A stretch of DNA of 35,997 nucleotides from Clostridium neonatale (GTDB lineage Bacteria; Bacillota; Clostridia; Clostridiales; Clostridiaceae): positions 3,117,492 to 3,153,488 of the forward strand of contig NZ_LN890328.1 of NCBI RefSeq assembly GCF_001458595.1. The letters are read 5' to 3'. A program made the position numbers and the translations under genes. Below the pieces are notes generated by a model. The model did not search any database and was not told where the DNA came from. It saw only the letters and a program-made list of their open reading frames with translations. Positions 1 through 8,177 of the stretch are shown here, piece by piece. The number at the start of each line of letters is the position of its first letter. Position 1 is the stretch's first letter.

Positions 1-901
1 CAAATCCAGGATATCCTTGACCTAATCCAGATCCAAACATCCCTCCTGACGCAATAGCATAAAGCCCTTGCACCAACTGATAGCTCTCATTTTTAGTATA
101 ATCCCATGGGTGCCTCCAAATTAATATTCTTTTTCTTATATGAGGAAACAATTTATATGCTAAGAAGGATCCTATTATAAATAAAATAAAACATATAACA
201 ACATATTTTTTCTTTCCTGTTGATACATATAACATTGTTATTGCGATTCCAAAGAATATTAAAGCCGAGCCTAAATCTTTTTGCATAACAAGACATCCAA
301 GTGAAAACATAACAACTAATGCTGGCTGCCATAACTGATAAAAATCTTCTTTTATATTATTTTTATCTTCATATTCTTTTAATGCAGCTGCTAAATATAA
401 TACAAATGTTATCTTACCAAACTCTGATGGTTGGAATCCTATACCTCCAATCATAACCCAGTTCGTTGCTCCATTAAGTTCTGTACCTAATATTAAGGCC
501 ATAGGCATAAGTATTATTGTAAGAATAAGAAATATCTTTTTATATTTCTGAAAATCTCTAAAATCAGGTATGGCTACTACTGATATAATAAAAATAATAC
601 TTCCTAATCCATACCATATTAACTGCTTAATAGCTACGCCGTTATCTAGCCTATATAGTATAGCTATTCCGATTACAGATAATATTCCTGCAAATGTTAT
701 TAAGAATTTATCTCCTTCAGGATAAAACTTCCTAATCAATATTTGACTAATTGTTATAAGTCCACACACTATAAATCCCATTTTTATAGCGCCAGCATCA
801 ATTGGATCTTTTAATATGGCCAAATTAGTAAATAACGCCAGACATAAAATATAAGTCAAAAGCAGCAATATCACTTCATCCTTCTTTATCTTAACCTTCA
901 A
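1..901 (-). CDS. FtsW/RodA/SpoVE (SEDS) family glycan polymerase, C-terminus cut off
   Basis: Integral membrane protein of the SEDS family, which polymerises peptidoglycan glycan strands from lipid II together with a class B penicillin-binding protein. About 300 codons lie in the window; the reading frame runs off the left edge. The translation shows repeated hydrophobic spans and SEDS hallmarks: GATNWVMIGGIGFQPSEFGK, then QKDLGSALIFFG, and near the window edge GGMFGSGLGQGYPG. The start is either a TTG at 901, preceded by AGAGGTGAG at good spacing, or an in-frame GTG three codons upstream (910). The FHA gene lies directly upstream in the same direction. In clostridia an FHA - SEDS - class B PBP order is common, so a PBP gene may follow beyond the window. 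I cannot tell FtsW, RodA and SpoVE paralogues apart from this fragment. Confidence 0.9.
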   Translation of the reverse strand, partial: MKVKIKKDEVILLLLTYILCLALFTNLAILKDPIDAGAIKMGFIVCGLITISQILIRKFYPEGDKFLITFAGILSVIGIAILYRLDNGVAIKQLIWYGLGSIIFIISVVAIPDFRDFQKYKKIFLILTIILMPMALILGTELNGATNWVMIGGIGFQPSEFGKITFVLYLAAALKEYEDKNNIKEDFYQLWQPALVVMFSLGCLVMQKDLGSALIFFGIAITMLYVSTGKKKYVVICFILFIIGSFLAYKLFPHIRKRILIWRHPWDYTKNESYQLVQGLYAIASGGMFGSGLGQGYPGF

Positions 902-930
902 AATACTCACCTCTTTATTTTTAAAATTAC

Positions 931-1049
931 AATGCACAATGCACAACAACACTTAAGAGAAAATAATCAAAACATAATTAATGAAAATAATCTTTTGATT
1001 ATACATAAGAATCCCCTTATCTGCTCTATAATATTGTGCATTGTGCATT
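931..1049. repeat. Palindromic intergenic element with 16-bp perfect terminal inverted repeats
   Basis: Between the FHA gene and the SEDS gene, AATGCACAATGCACAA (931-946) is matched by its exact reverse complement at 1034-1049. Each arm is itself a direct duplication of AATGCAC/ATGCACAA. Inside lies a second inverted pair, ATAATCAAAA (963-972) with TTTTGATTAT (993-1002). The nested layout resembles a small MITE-like or REP-like mobile repeat rather than a terminator, since no T-tract follows either arm. The right arm ends 8 bp from the FHA stop codon. Co-transcribed with its neighbours, it would form a long stem-loop in mRNA. Confidence 0.6.
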
Positions 1050-1056
1050 ATTAAAT

Positions 1057-1500
1057 TTATAGTACTATCTTAAATATTGATTTTCCTATTGTTATTTCAT
1101 CTTTATTTGATAATTGCACTTTTCCACTTATCCTTTTTCCATTCAGAAATGTTCCATTTGTACTATGTAAATCTTCTAAATATACTTTATTATTTCTTAC
1201 AATTATTTCTGCATGATTTCCAGATACATGTTGATCTAAAAGTACAATAGAATTCCCATCTTTTCTCCCTATTGTTAAATCTGATCTAATTGGAATAATT
1301 GATCCCCCTTTTAGATCTAAGTTGTCACCAGCACTTATTACTTCTAATCCATAATACTTATTTGAATTTGATGGTCTTCTTTTCTTACCACCATTCTTAA
1401 CATCTTTATACATTATTTTTAATGCATAGTATATTATTACGTACAATATTACTATGAAAAACAAGCCAAATATTCCAGCCATTGCTTTAGTAAAATCCAT
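1057..1500 (-). CDS. FHA-domain membrane protein
   Basis: A 147-residue protein with one N-terminal membrane span (about residues 7-28, ending ...VIIYYALKIMY), a basic linker (KNGGKKRRP) and a C-terminal forkhead-associated domain. The FHA phosphothreonine-binding motifs are visible: TIGRKDGNSIVL, the SGNHAEI loop, and STNGTFLNGKRI. FHA domains bind phosphothreonine, so the likely role is to recruit or respond to partners phosphorylated by a Ser/Thr kinase at the membrane. I chose ATG at 1500 because GAGGTGGAAT sits just upstream; an in-frame upstream TTG (1548) has no such site. The next gene is a SEDS polymerase, pointing to a role in cell-wall synthesis. That link is inferred from context. 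Confidence 0.85.
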   Translation of the reverse strand: MDFTKAMAGIFGLFFIVILYVIIYYALKIMYKDVKNGGKKRRPSNSNKYYGLEVISAGDNLDLKGGSIIPIRSDLTIGRKDGNSIVLLDQHVSGNHAEIIVRNNKVYLEDLHSTNGTFLNGKRISGKVQLSNKDEITIGKSIFKIVL

Positions 1501-1707
1501 ATATTCCACCTCTATATATTTTTCGTATATATAATAATGATTATACAATAAATTTAAAAATATGACATACTGAAATATTACTTTTTGATTACAATAACTC
1601 TCACTTATATCTTATTTTCCATACAGTATAACTTATCATTATAAACATATAATTCAATTATAAATAAATTCTATTGAAGTTTATATATAATTATATACTA
1701 AAAACTC

Positions 1708-1745
1708 ACTTATACAAGTAGCCTAAAACTGGTACTTGTATAAGT
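1708..1745 (-). terminator. Stem-loop downstream of uvrA
   Basis: A 13-bp perfect stem (ACTTATACAAGTA / TACTTGTATAAGT) with a 12-nt loop starts 8 bp after the uvrA stop codon. On the minus strand it is followed by GAGTTTTTAG, a short U-rich tail, so it probably terminates the uvrBA transcript. Confidence 0.65.
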
Positions 1746-1752
1746 AAATAAT

Positions 1753-4578
1753 TTATTTCATATACATTGATAAATATTTTCCTGTATAAGATTTCTTTTC
1801 TTTACAAATTTCTTCCGGAGTACCACATTTTATTATTGTGCCACCTTTGTCTCCACCCTCTGGTCCTAAATCTATTATGTAATCAGCACATTTTATCATA
1901 TCTAAATTATGTTCTATTACAACAACAGTATTACCTGCTTCAACTAATCTTTGTAATATGTATATCAATCTACTTACATCATCAATATGCAACCCTGTTG
2001 TTGGTTCATCTAAAATATATAATGTCTTTCCTGTACTCCTCTTTGAAAGTTCATATGCTAATTTTATTCTTTGAGCCTCTCCACCTGATAATTGAGTTGA
2101 TGGCTGACCTAATCTTATATATCCAAGTCCTACATCATTCAAAGTCTTTAACTTATTTTCTATCCTTGGAATATTCTCAAAGAATTTTAATGCTTCTTCA
2201 ACAGTCATATTTAAAACATCATCAATATTTTTTCCTTTATATTTTACTTCTAAAGTCTCACGATTGTATCTCTTTCCTTTACATACCTCACAAGGTACAT
2301 AAACATCTGATAGGAATTGCATTTCAATTCTTATTATACCATCTCCAGAACACGCTTCGCATCTTCCACCTTTTACATTAAAACTAAATCTTCCTGGTTT
2401 ATATCCTCTCATTTTTGATTCCTGAGTTTGAGAGAACAGTTCTCTAATTATATCAAATGTTCCTGTGTAAGTAGCTGGATTTGAACGTGGTGTTCTTCCA
2501 ATAGGACTTTGATTAATATCAATTATTTTATCTATATTTTCATATCCTTTTATTTCTTTATGGTTTCCTACTGGATTTTTACTTTTGTTGACTAACTTAT
2601 TTAATCCCTTATAAAGAATCTCATTTACAAGAGTACTCTTGCCTGATCCTGATACTCCAGTAACCATAGTTAGTGTTCCCAGTGGAATTGATATATTTAC
2701 ATTTTTAAGATTATTTTCTTTTGCTCCAATAACCCTAATTTTTTCTCCATTACCTTTTCTTCTTTCTTTTGGAGTTTCTATTGATTTTTTATTTGTTAAA
2801 TATTGACCAGTGATTGACTTACCACATGCCTTAATTTCATCAAGCGTACCAGCTACTACAACCTCACCACCATGTTCTCCTGCCCCTGGTCCTATATCAA
2901 CTATATAATCAGCAGCTTTCATAGTATCTTCATCATGTTCAACTACAATTACAGTATTTCCTACATCTCTTAAATTTTTTAAGGTTTTTATCAATCTATC
3001 GTTATCTCTTTGATGAAGTCCTATACTAGGTTCATCCAAAATATACAATACTCCCATGAGTGAAGATCCAATTTGAGTTGCAAGTCTTATCCTTTGAGAT
3101 TCTCCACCAGATAATGTTCCTGAATTTCTTGCTAAGCTTAAATAATCTAATCCTACATCTAGTAAAAATCTCAGCCTATTTTTTATTTCCTTTACTATTT
3201 GTTCACTTATTATTTTATTTTTTTCTGAAAATTCTATTCCTTCAATAAACTCCAGCTCTTCTTTTATAGACATAGTAGTAAATTCATAAATATTTTTTCC
3301 ACCAACAGTAACAGCTAGGGCCTCACTTTTTAGTCTCGCACCTTTACACTTCGGACATTTATTATCACTCATGTATTGTTCAATTTCACCCTTTATAAGA
3401 TCCGAATTTGTCTCTCTATATCTACGTTGTAGTCCATTTATTTCACCTTCGTAAGCATAATTATATGTTGACTTAACTCCATCTTTAACATAATCAACCT
3501 TTATCCTCTTACCATTTGTTCCATATAAAAGTAGATTCTTTTGTTCCGTAGTAAAATCCTTTATTGGCACATTTAAATCCAAGCCATATTCTCTATTTAA
3601 TGCTTGAAGAATTGCATATGTCCATGAATCTTCTTTAAGTCTTCCTGATCCCCAGCTAGCAACTGCACCTTCCATAATACTTAATTCTTTATTAGGAATA
3701 ACCAAGTCCTCATCAATTTCCATTAATGTTCCTAATCCATCACAATAATCACATTTTCCAAAAGGAGCATTAAAAGAAAACATTCTAGGTGCTATTTCCC
3801 CTATGCTTATATCGCAATCAGGGCATGCAAAATTTTCACTGAATAAGTGATCCTCTTTTCCAACTACATTAACTATTACAAGACCTTCTGCCATTTTTAA
3901 TGAAGCCTCTATTGATTCAGTTAGTCTTCCTTCAATGCCTTCTTTAATAACAATTCTATCTATCACTGCTTCAATATTATGTTTCTTGTTTTTATCCAGC
4001 TTGATTTCTTCCTCGGTTAGATCATAGATTTCTCCATCAATCCTAGCTCTTATATATCCATTTTTCTTTATATTTTCTAGTAATTTTTCATGAATTCCTT
4101 TTCTGCCTCTTATCATAGGAGCTAGTATTTGAATTTTAGTTTTTTCCCCATAAGATAAAACCTTATCCACAATTTGATCAACAGATTGTTGGCTTATTTC
4201 TTTTCCACACTTAGGGCAATGTGGAGTTCCAACTCTTGCATATAACAATCTTAAATAATCATAAATTTCAGTAATAGTACCTACTGTTGATCTTGGATTC
4301 TTGCTAGTAGTTTTTTGATCAATTGATATTGCTGGAGATAATCCCTCTATATATTCAACATCTGGTTTATCCATTTGTCCAAGAAATTGTCTTGCATATG
4401 AAGATAGTGATTCCACATATCTTCTTTGTCCTTCCGCATATAAAGTATCAAAAGCCAATGATGATTTTCCAGAGCCTGAAAGTCCAGTAAATACAACTAG
4501 CTTATCTCTTGGAATTTCTAAATTAACATTCTTTAGATTATTAACTTTTGCACCTTTAATTATTATTTTATCGTTCAT
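1753..4578 (-). CDS. uvrA: Excinuclease ABC subunit A
   Basis: DNA-damage recognition ATPase of nucleotide excision repair; UvrA dimers load UvrB on lesions. 941 residues, the normal family length (E. coli 940). Two ABC ATPase modules are visible: Walker A GLSGSGKSS near residue 35 and GVSGSGKST in the second half, signature motifs LSGGESQRIRLA and LSGGEAQRIKLA, and Walker B ILDEPSIGLH and ILDEPTTGLH. Zinc-binding CxxC pairs are intact (CPKCGK, CPDC, CDYCDG, CPKCKG, CEACSGDG, CEVCKG). ATG at 4578 is chosen because GGAGG lies 6 nt upstream; an in-frame ATG four codons earlier overlaps that ribosome site. It follows uvrB after about 98 bp with no LexA box or obvious promoter between, so the two are probably co-transcribed. 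Confidence 0.98.
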   Translation of the reverse strand: MNDKIIIKGAKVNNLKNVNLEIPRDKLVVFTGLSGSGKSSLAFDTLYAEGQRRYVESLSSYARQFLGQMDKPDVEYIEGLSPAISIDQKTTSKNPRSTVGTITEIYDYLRLLYARVGTPHCPKCGKEISQQSVDQIVDKVLSYGEKTKIQILAPMIRGRKGIHEKLLENIKKNGYIRARIDGEIYDLTEEEIKLDKNKKHNIEAVIDRIVIKEGIEGRLTESIEASLKMAEGLVIVNVVGKEDHLFSENFACPDCDISIGEIAPRMFSFNAPFGKCDYCDGLGTLMEIDEDLVIPNKELSIMEGAVASWGSGRLKEDSWTYAILQALNREYGLDLNVPIKDFTTEQKNLLLYGTNGKRIKVDYVKDGVKSTYNYAYEGEINGLQRRYRETNSDLIKGEIEQYMSDNKCPKCKGARLKSEALAVTVGGKNIYEFTTMSIKEELEFIEGIEFSEKNKIISEQIVKEIKNRLRFLLDVGLDYLSLARNSGTLSGGESQRIRLATQIGSSLMGVLYILDEPSIGLHQRDNDRLIKTLKNLRDVGNTVIVVEHDEDTMKAADYIVDIGPGAGEHGGEVVVAGTLDEIKACGKSITGQYLTNKKSIETPKERRKGNGEKIRVIGAKENNLKNVNISIPLGTLTMVTGVSGSGKSTLVNEILYKGLNKLVNKSKNPVGNHKEIKGYENIDKIIDINQSPIGRTPRSNPATYTGTFDIIRELFSQTQESKMRGYKPGRFSFNVKGGRCEACSGDGIIRIEMQFLSDVYVPCEVCKGKRYNRETLEVKYKGKNIDDVLNMTVEEALKFFENIPRIENKLKTLNDVGLGYIRLGQPSTQLSGGEAQRIKLAYELSKRSTGKTLYILDEPTTGLHIDDVSRLIYILQRLVEAGNTVVVIEHNLDMIKCADYIIDLGPEGGDKGGTIIKCGTPEEICKEKKSYTGKYLSMYMK

Positions 4579-4676
4579 AAAAACCTCCATTTCTCTTAAA
4601 CAACTGATTTACACACCGTTCTCTAAATTCAATATAATTACCATCAATTGTTATTTATAAGTATATTAATCAATAT

Positions 4677-6653
4677 TTATTTGCCTTCTTTTAGTGAACT
4701 TATAATATCCCTTAATTCAGCAGCTCTCTCAAATTGTAAGTTTTTAGCTGCTGTCATCATTTCATTTGTATATTCTTTGATTAATTTATCTCTTTCCTTC
4801 TTTGTAAGCTCTTTCTTTGATTCTCCAGTATTATATTCTTCAGACTCTTCTGCAACCTTAGTAGCTTCTATAACTTCTCTTACATCTTTTATAATTGTTC
4901 TTGGAACAATTCCATTCTCTTCGTTATATTCTCGCTGTATTTTTCTTCTTCTTTCAGTTTCTTTAATTGCCTTATCCATAGATTTAGTTATATTATCTGC
5001 ATACATAATTACTTTACTCTCTGAATTTCTAGCTGCTCTTCCTATTGTTTGTATTAAAGAAGTTTCTGATCTTAAAAATCCTTCTTTATCAGCATCAAGT
5101 ATAGCAACTAAGGCTACTTCTGGAATATCTAGACCTTCTCTTAAAAGGTTTATTCCTACAAGAACATCGTACTCTCCTAATCTTAGATCTCTTATTATCT
5201 TCATTCTTTCTATGGTCTCAATATCTGAATGCATATACGTTGTTTTTACTCCAAGTTCAGTCAAATATTTTGTTAAATCCTCAGCCATACGTTTTGTTAA
5301 AGTTGTAATTAATACTCTAAATCCTCTTTCAGTTGTATTCTTTATCTCACCATATAAATCATCTATTTGTCCTTTTACAGGTTTTATTACAATTTGTGGA
5401 TCTAATAATCCTGTTGGACGTATTATTTGTTCAGCAATTTCTTCTGAATTATCTATTTCATATTGAGATGGTGTAGCACTTACAAATACAACCTGATTTA
5501 TTTTCTTTTCAAACTCTTGAAACTTTAATGGTCTATTATCATATGCACAAGGAAGCCTAAATCCATATTCAACCAATGTATCCTTTCTAGATCTGTCGCC
5601 TGCATACATTGCTCTAACTTGCGGTAATGTAACATGACTTTCATCTATAAACATTAAGAAATCTTCTGGAAAGTAATCTAATAGTGTTTTTGGTGGAGTT
5701 CCAGCACCTCTTCCATCAAGTATTCTAGAGTAATTCTCAATTCCACTACAATAACCCATCTCCCTAATCATTTCAATATCAAAGTTGGTTCTTTGCCTTA
5801 ACCTTTGCGCTTCCAGCAATTTATCTTGTGAATTAAGTTCTTTTAATCTATCCTCTAGCTCTCCTTCAATAGCCCCAATCGATCTTTCTAAAGTTTCTTT
5901 TGAGGTAGCAAAGTGAGATGCTGGTGTTATTGCTACATGATTTCTTTCCCCAAGTATAGTCCCAGTTAAAACATCAAACTCTCGTATTCTATCAATTTCA
6001 TCTCCAAAGAATTCAACTCTTATCCCTTTGTTAGAGTACGATGCAGGAATTATATCTAAAGAATCACCTCTTACTCTAAAAGTACCTCTTGAAAAATCTA
6101 TGTCATTTCTTTCATATTGTATTTCTATAAGCTTTTTAATTATTTCATCTCTTTCTTTTTCCATTCCGGTTCTTAGACTTATTGTTAACTTTTTATATTC
6201 ATCCGGATTACCAAGTCCATATATACACGAAACTGATGCTACAATTATTACATCTCTTCTTTCAAAAAGAGCAGATGTGGCCGAATGCCTTAGTTTATCT
6301 ATTTCATCATTTATAGATGCATCCTTTTCTATAAATGTATCAGTTTGAGGTACATATGCCTCTGGCTGATAATAATCATAATATGATACAAAATATTCAA
6401 CTATATTTTCTGGAAAAAACTCTTTGAATTCCGAGCATAGTTGCGCTGCTAATGTTTTATTATGAGCTAAAATAATAGTTGGTCTTTGTAATCTCTCTAT
6501 TATATTGGCCATGGTAAATGTTTTTCCCGATCCAGTTACACCAAGCAAAGTTTGCCCTCTATGGTCAGCATTAATAGAATTAACAAGCTTATCTATAGCT
6601 TGTGGCTGATCTCCAGTTGGTTTAAATTTTGAGTGTATTTTAAATTCACCCAT
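4677..6653 (-). CDS. uvrB: Excinuclease ABC subunit B
   Basis: Damage-verifying helicase-like subunit that receives DNA from UvrA and recruits the UvrC nuclease. 658 residues, full length. It begins FKPTGDQPQAI, has Walker A GVTGSGKT, the damage-probing beta-hairpin region (YYDYYQPEAYVP), the DESHVTLPQ box (motif II), the helicase motif VGINLLREGLDIPE, the motif VI region QTIGRAARN, and a C-terminal UVR domain that binds UvrC (LQFERAAELRDII). The start ATG at 6653 is preceded by GGAGGGAAACCC. A consensus-like promoter with a LexA-type operator lies directly upstream, so SOS induction is likely. First gene of a uvrB-uvrA unit. Confidence 0.98.
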   Translation of the reverse strand: MGEFKIHSKFKPTGDQPQAIDKLVNSINADHRGQTLLGVTGSGKTFTMANIIERLQRPTIILAHNKTLAAQLCSEFKEFFPENIVEYFVSYYDYYQPEAYVPQTDTFIEKDASINDEIDKLRHSATSALFERRDVIIVASVSCIYGLGNPDEYKKLTISLRTGMEKERDEIIKKLIEIQYERNDIDFSRGTFRVRGDSLDIIPASYSNKGIRVEFFGDEIDRIREFDVLTGTILGERNHVAITPASHFATSKETLERSIGAIEGELEDRLKELNSQDKLLEAQRLRQRTNFDIEMIREMGYCSGIENYSRILDGRGAGTPPKTLLDYFPEDFLMFIDESHVTLPQVRAMYAGDRSRKDTLVEYGFRLPCAYDNRPLKFQEFEKKINQVVFVSATPSQYEIDNSEEIAEQIIRPTGLLDPQIVIKPVKGQIDDLYGEIKNTTERGFRVLITTLTKRMAEDLTKYLTELGVKTTYMHSDIETIERMKIIRDLRLGEYDVLVGINLLREGLDIPEVALVAILDADKEGFLRSETSLIQTIGRAARNSESKVIMYADNITKSMDKAIKETERRRKIQREYNEENGIVPRTIIKDVREVIEATKVAEESEEYNTGESKKELTKKERDKLIKEYTNEMMTAAKNLQFERAAELRDIISSLKEGK

Positions 6654-6668
6654 GGGTTTCCCTCCATT

Positions 6669-6682
6669 CGAACAAATATTCG
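6669..6682 (-). promoter_or_regulatory. LexA (SOS) box upstream of uvrB
   Basis: On the minus strand the sequence CGAATATTTGTTCG matches the Gram-positive LexA consensus CGAACNNNNGTTCG at 9 of 10 defined positions. It lies between the promoter -10 and the uvrB ribosome site, where a bound repressor would block transcription. uvrB is a classic SOS gene in Firmicutes, which supports the call. Confidence 0.75.
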
Positions 6683-6696
6683 CCTATTCTAAATAT

Positions 6697-6725
6697 ATTT
6701 TACTTTTCATATCTAGTTAAGTCAA
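6697..6725 (-). promoter_or_regulatory. Sigma-A type promoter of uvrBA
   Basis: Minus-strand -35 TTGACT (6720-6725), a 17-bp spacer and -10 TAAAAT (6697-6702). Transcription would start about 7 bp downstream, so the LexA box covers roughly the start site to +20. Confidence 0.75.
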
Positions 6726-6837
6726 TAAATTATATTCTTATTATTGTCATAAATTTTATAATTATATATTTATAATAAAACATATTTTTATTATAAATAA
6801 TGTTATCCACATAAGTATTATGTAAAATTCATACTAA

Positions 6838-6873
6838 ATAAAAATAGTAACTACTTTAAAAATAGCTACTATT
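6838..6873 (-). terminator. Terminator of the ftsE-ftsX-ctp-minJ-like operon
   Basis: An 11-bp stem with one mismatch (AATAGTAACTA, 6843-6853, with TAGCTACTATT, 6863-6873) overlaps the stop codon of the PDZ protein gene and is followed on the minus strand by a TTTTT run. Confidence 0.65.
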
Positions 6874-8161
6874 CTTTCTTTTCTTTATTTATGTTTTCTA
6901 GCACTTCTTTAAAATTAACATCATTTATTTCTACTATTTCTTCTTTTTTAACAGACTTTGGTACTAATACTACTCCAAGCCTGTTACCTTTTTTATGCCT
7001 AAATTTAACTTTTTTTAAGTTTCCATTTTGGTCCATTACATTAAAATCAGCATTATATAAATTTTCTCTTATTATATTATAAAGTTCTGTTTCTGAATTG
7101 AATTTTTCATTATTTACATCTAATATTGTACTTCCTGTTCTTATTCCAAACTCATTAAATTTAGACTCTTCTGAAATCTCTAATATCATTAATCCTTGAT
7201 TATTACTCACATACTTTGGCGTTCCTTTTTCTTCTTTCATTGCTTGAATTCTTAACATAAATTCATGTGCTAATGGAGCAAAAATAACAACTATTATTTC
7301 TCCAATCAAGTCAAATCTAGCCATCTGAGATACTACTGTTAATAGTATTCCAAATGACAATATATGTACTCCTGATGAAATCGACTTTTCTCTTTTGCTT
7401 TTAGTGAAAGTAACAGATGAATATCCTATTACTCCAAATAAACTTAGCAGACTTATCCCTAAGCTTCCTGCAAAGATCACACTACTAGGTGCTTTTATAA
7501 TAGGCCACCACATTGGCATATCTGTTATTATATCTGCATTAAATAATCTCACTCCATTACTAGAGAGAACAATAAAAATTGATATTGGCATAATCCAATA
7601 TCTCTTAAAAGAATATCCCCCTAATATCTTTCCATCTCTTTCTGTGAAAACAGGAATAGCCCCTCTATCCCCATCAACCATAACCAAAATACCTTCAACT
7701 ATATGCATGATTCCAACAAACATCATTAGATACATCACATTAACTGTCAAAAAAGTTTGTCCATCAAAACCAACTCCAAAATAGTTAAGTAATTTAATAA
7801 CTATTGATATCATTCCTAGAATCGCTCCTGAATAAGAAAAGCATATATACCTAGGTGATATTACCATAAGGATAAGAGAAATATAAAATATAAGTATTAT
7901 ACTTGAATTTGCATCAAAAACTATTCCAAGCAAACCAAGTAATATACTCGCTATAACTCCACCTATAATTCCTAATACAATTTGAGATAGCGTGAGTTCA
8001 ATTGCTGAATTCACACTACCTCCTGAAATCATCTTTTGCATAAGTATTATTTTTTTATTTTTATTATAGAAATAAAAAATAATTATTGATAATAATAATA
8101 ACGTTGAAGGAGTCAATAATGTCTCTGATAATTTCAATAATACTTGCATTATTAAATTCAT
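6869..8161 (-). CDS. Polytopic membrane protein with C-terminal PDZ domain, MinJ-like
   Basis: A 430-residue protein with about eight hydrophobic segments over the first ~300 residues, then a soluble PDZ domain (about 310-390, with GLMILEISEESKFNEFGIRTG and TILDVNNEKF) and a charged tail. Bacillus MinJ has the same architecture and bridges DivIVA to MinD to restrict septum placement. A short shared patch (VISPRY here, LLSPAY recalled from MinJ) and the synteny ftsE-ftsX-ctpB-minJ support orthology. No protease catalytic residues are evident. Start ATG at 8161 has GGAGG 8 nt upstream; the gene lies 16 bp after ctp and ends the operon. The MinJ assignment is inference from architecture and synteny, not a measured alignment. 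Confidence 0.7.
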   Translation of the reverse strand: MNLIMQVLLKLSETLLTPSTLLLLSIIIFYFYNKNKKIILMQKMISGGSVNSAIELTLSQIVLGIIGGVIASILLGLLGIVFDANSSIILIFYISLILMVISPRYICFSYSGAILGMISIVIKLLNYFGVGFDGQTFLTVNVMYLMMFVGIMHIVEGILVMVDGDRGAIPVFTERDGKILGGYSFKRYWIMPISIFIVLSSNGVRLFNADIITDMPMWWPIIKAPSSVIFAGSLGISLLSLFGVIGYSSVTFTKSKREKSISSGVHILSFGILLTVVSQMARFDLIGEIIVVIFAPLAHEFMLRIQAMKEEKGTPKYVSNNQGLMILEISEESKFNEFGIRTGSTILDVNNEKFNSETELYNIIRENLYNADFNVMDQNGNLKKVKFRHKKGNRLGVVLVPKSVKKEEIVEINDVNFKEVLENINKEKKE

Positions 8162-8177
8162 TAATTTGTCCTCCGAC

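Noticed and set aside
1767..2381. A 204-codon plus-strand frame opposite uvrA
   Set aside because: Antisense shadow of uvrA with a Leu/His-rich, low-complexity translation and no start signals.
4648..5466. A 272-codon open frame on the plus strand opposite uvrB
   Set aside because: It lies wholly antisense to a clearly functional uvrB, has no ribosome site, and its Ser/Ile/Leu-rich translation is what the complement of AT-rich coding DNA gives.
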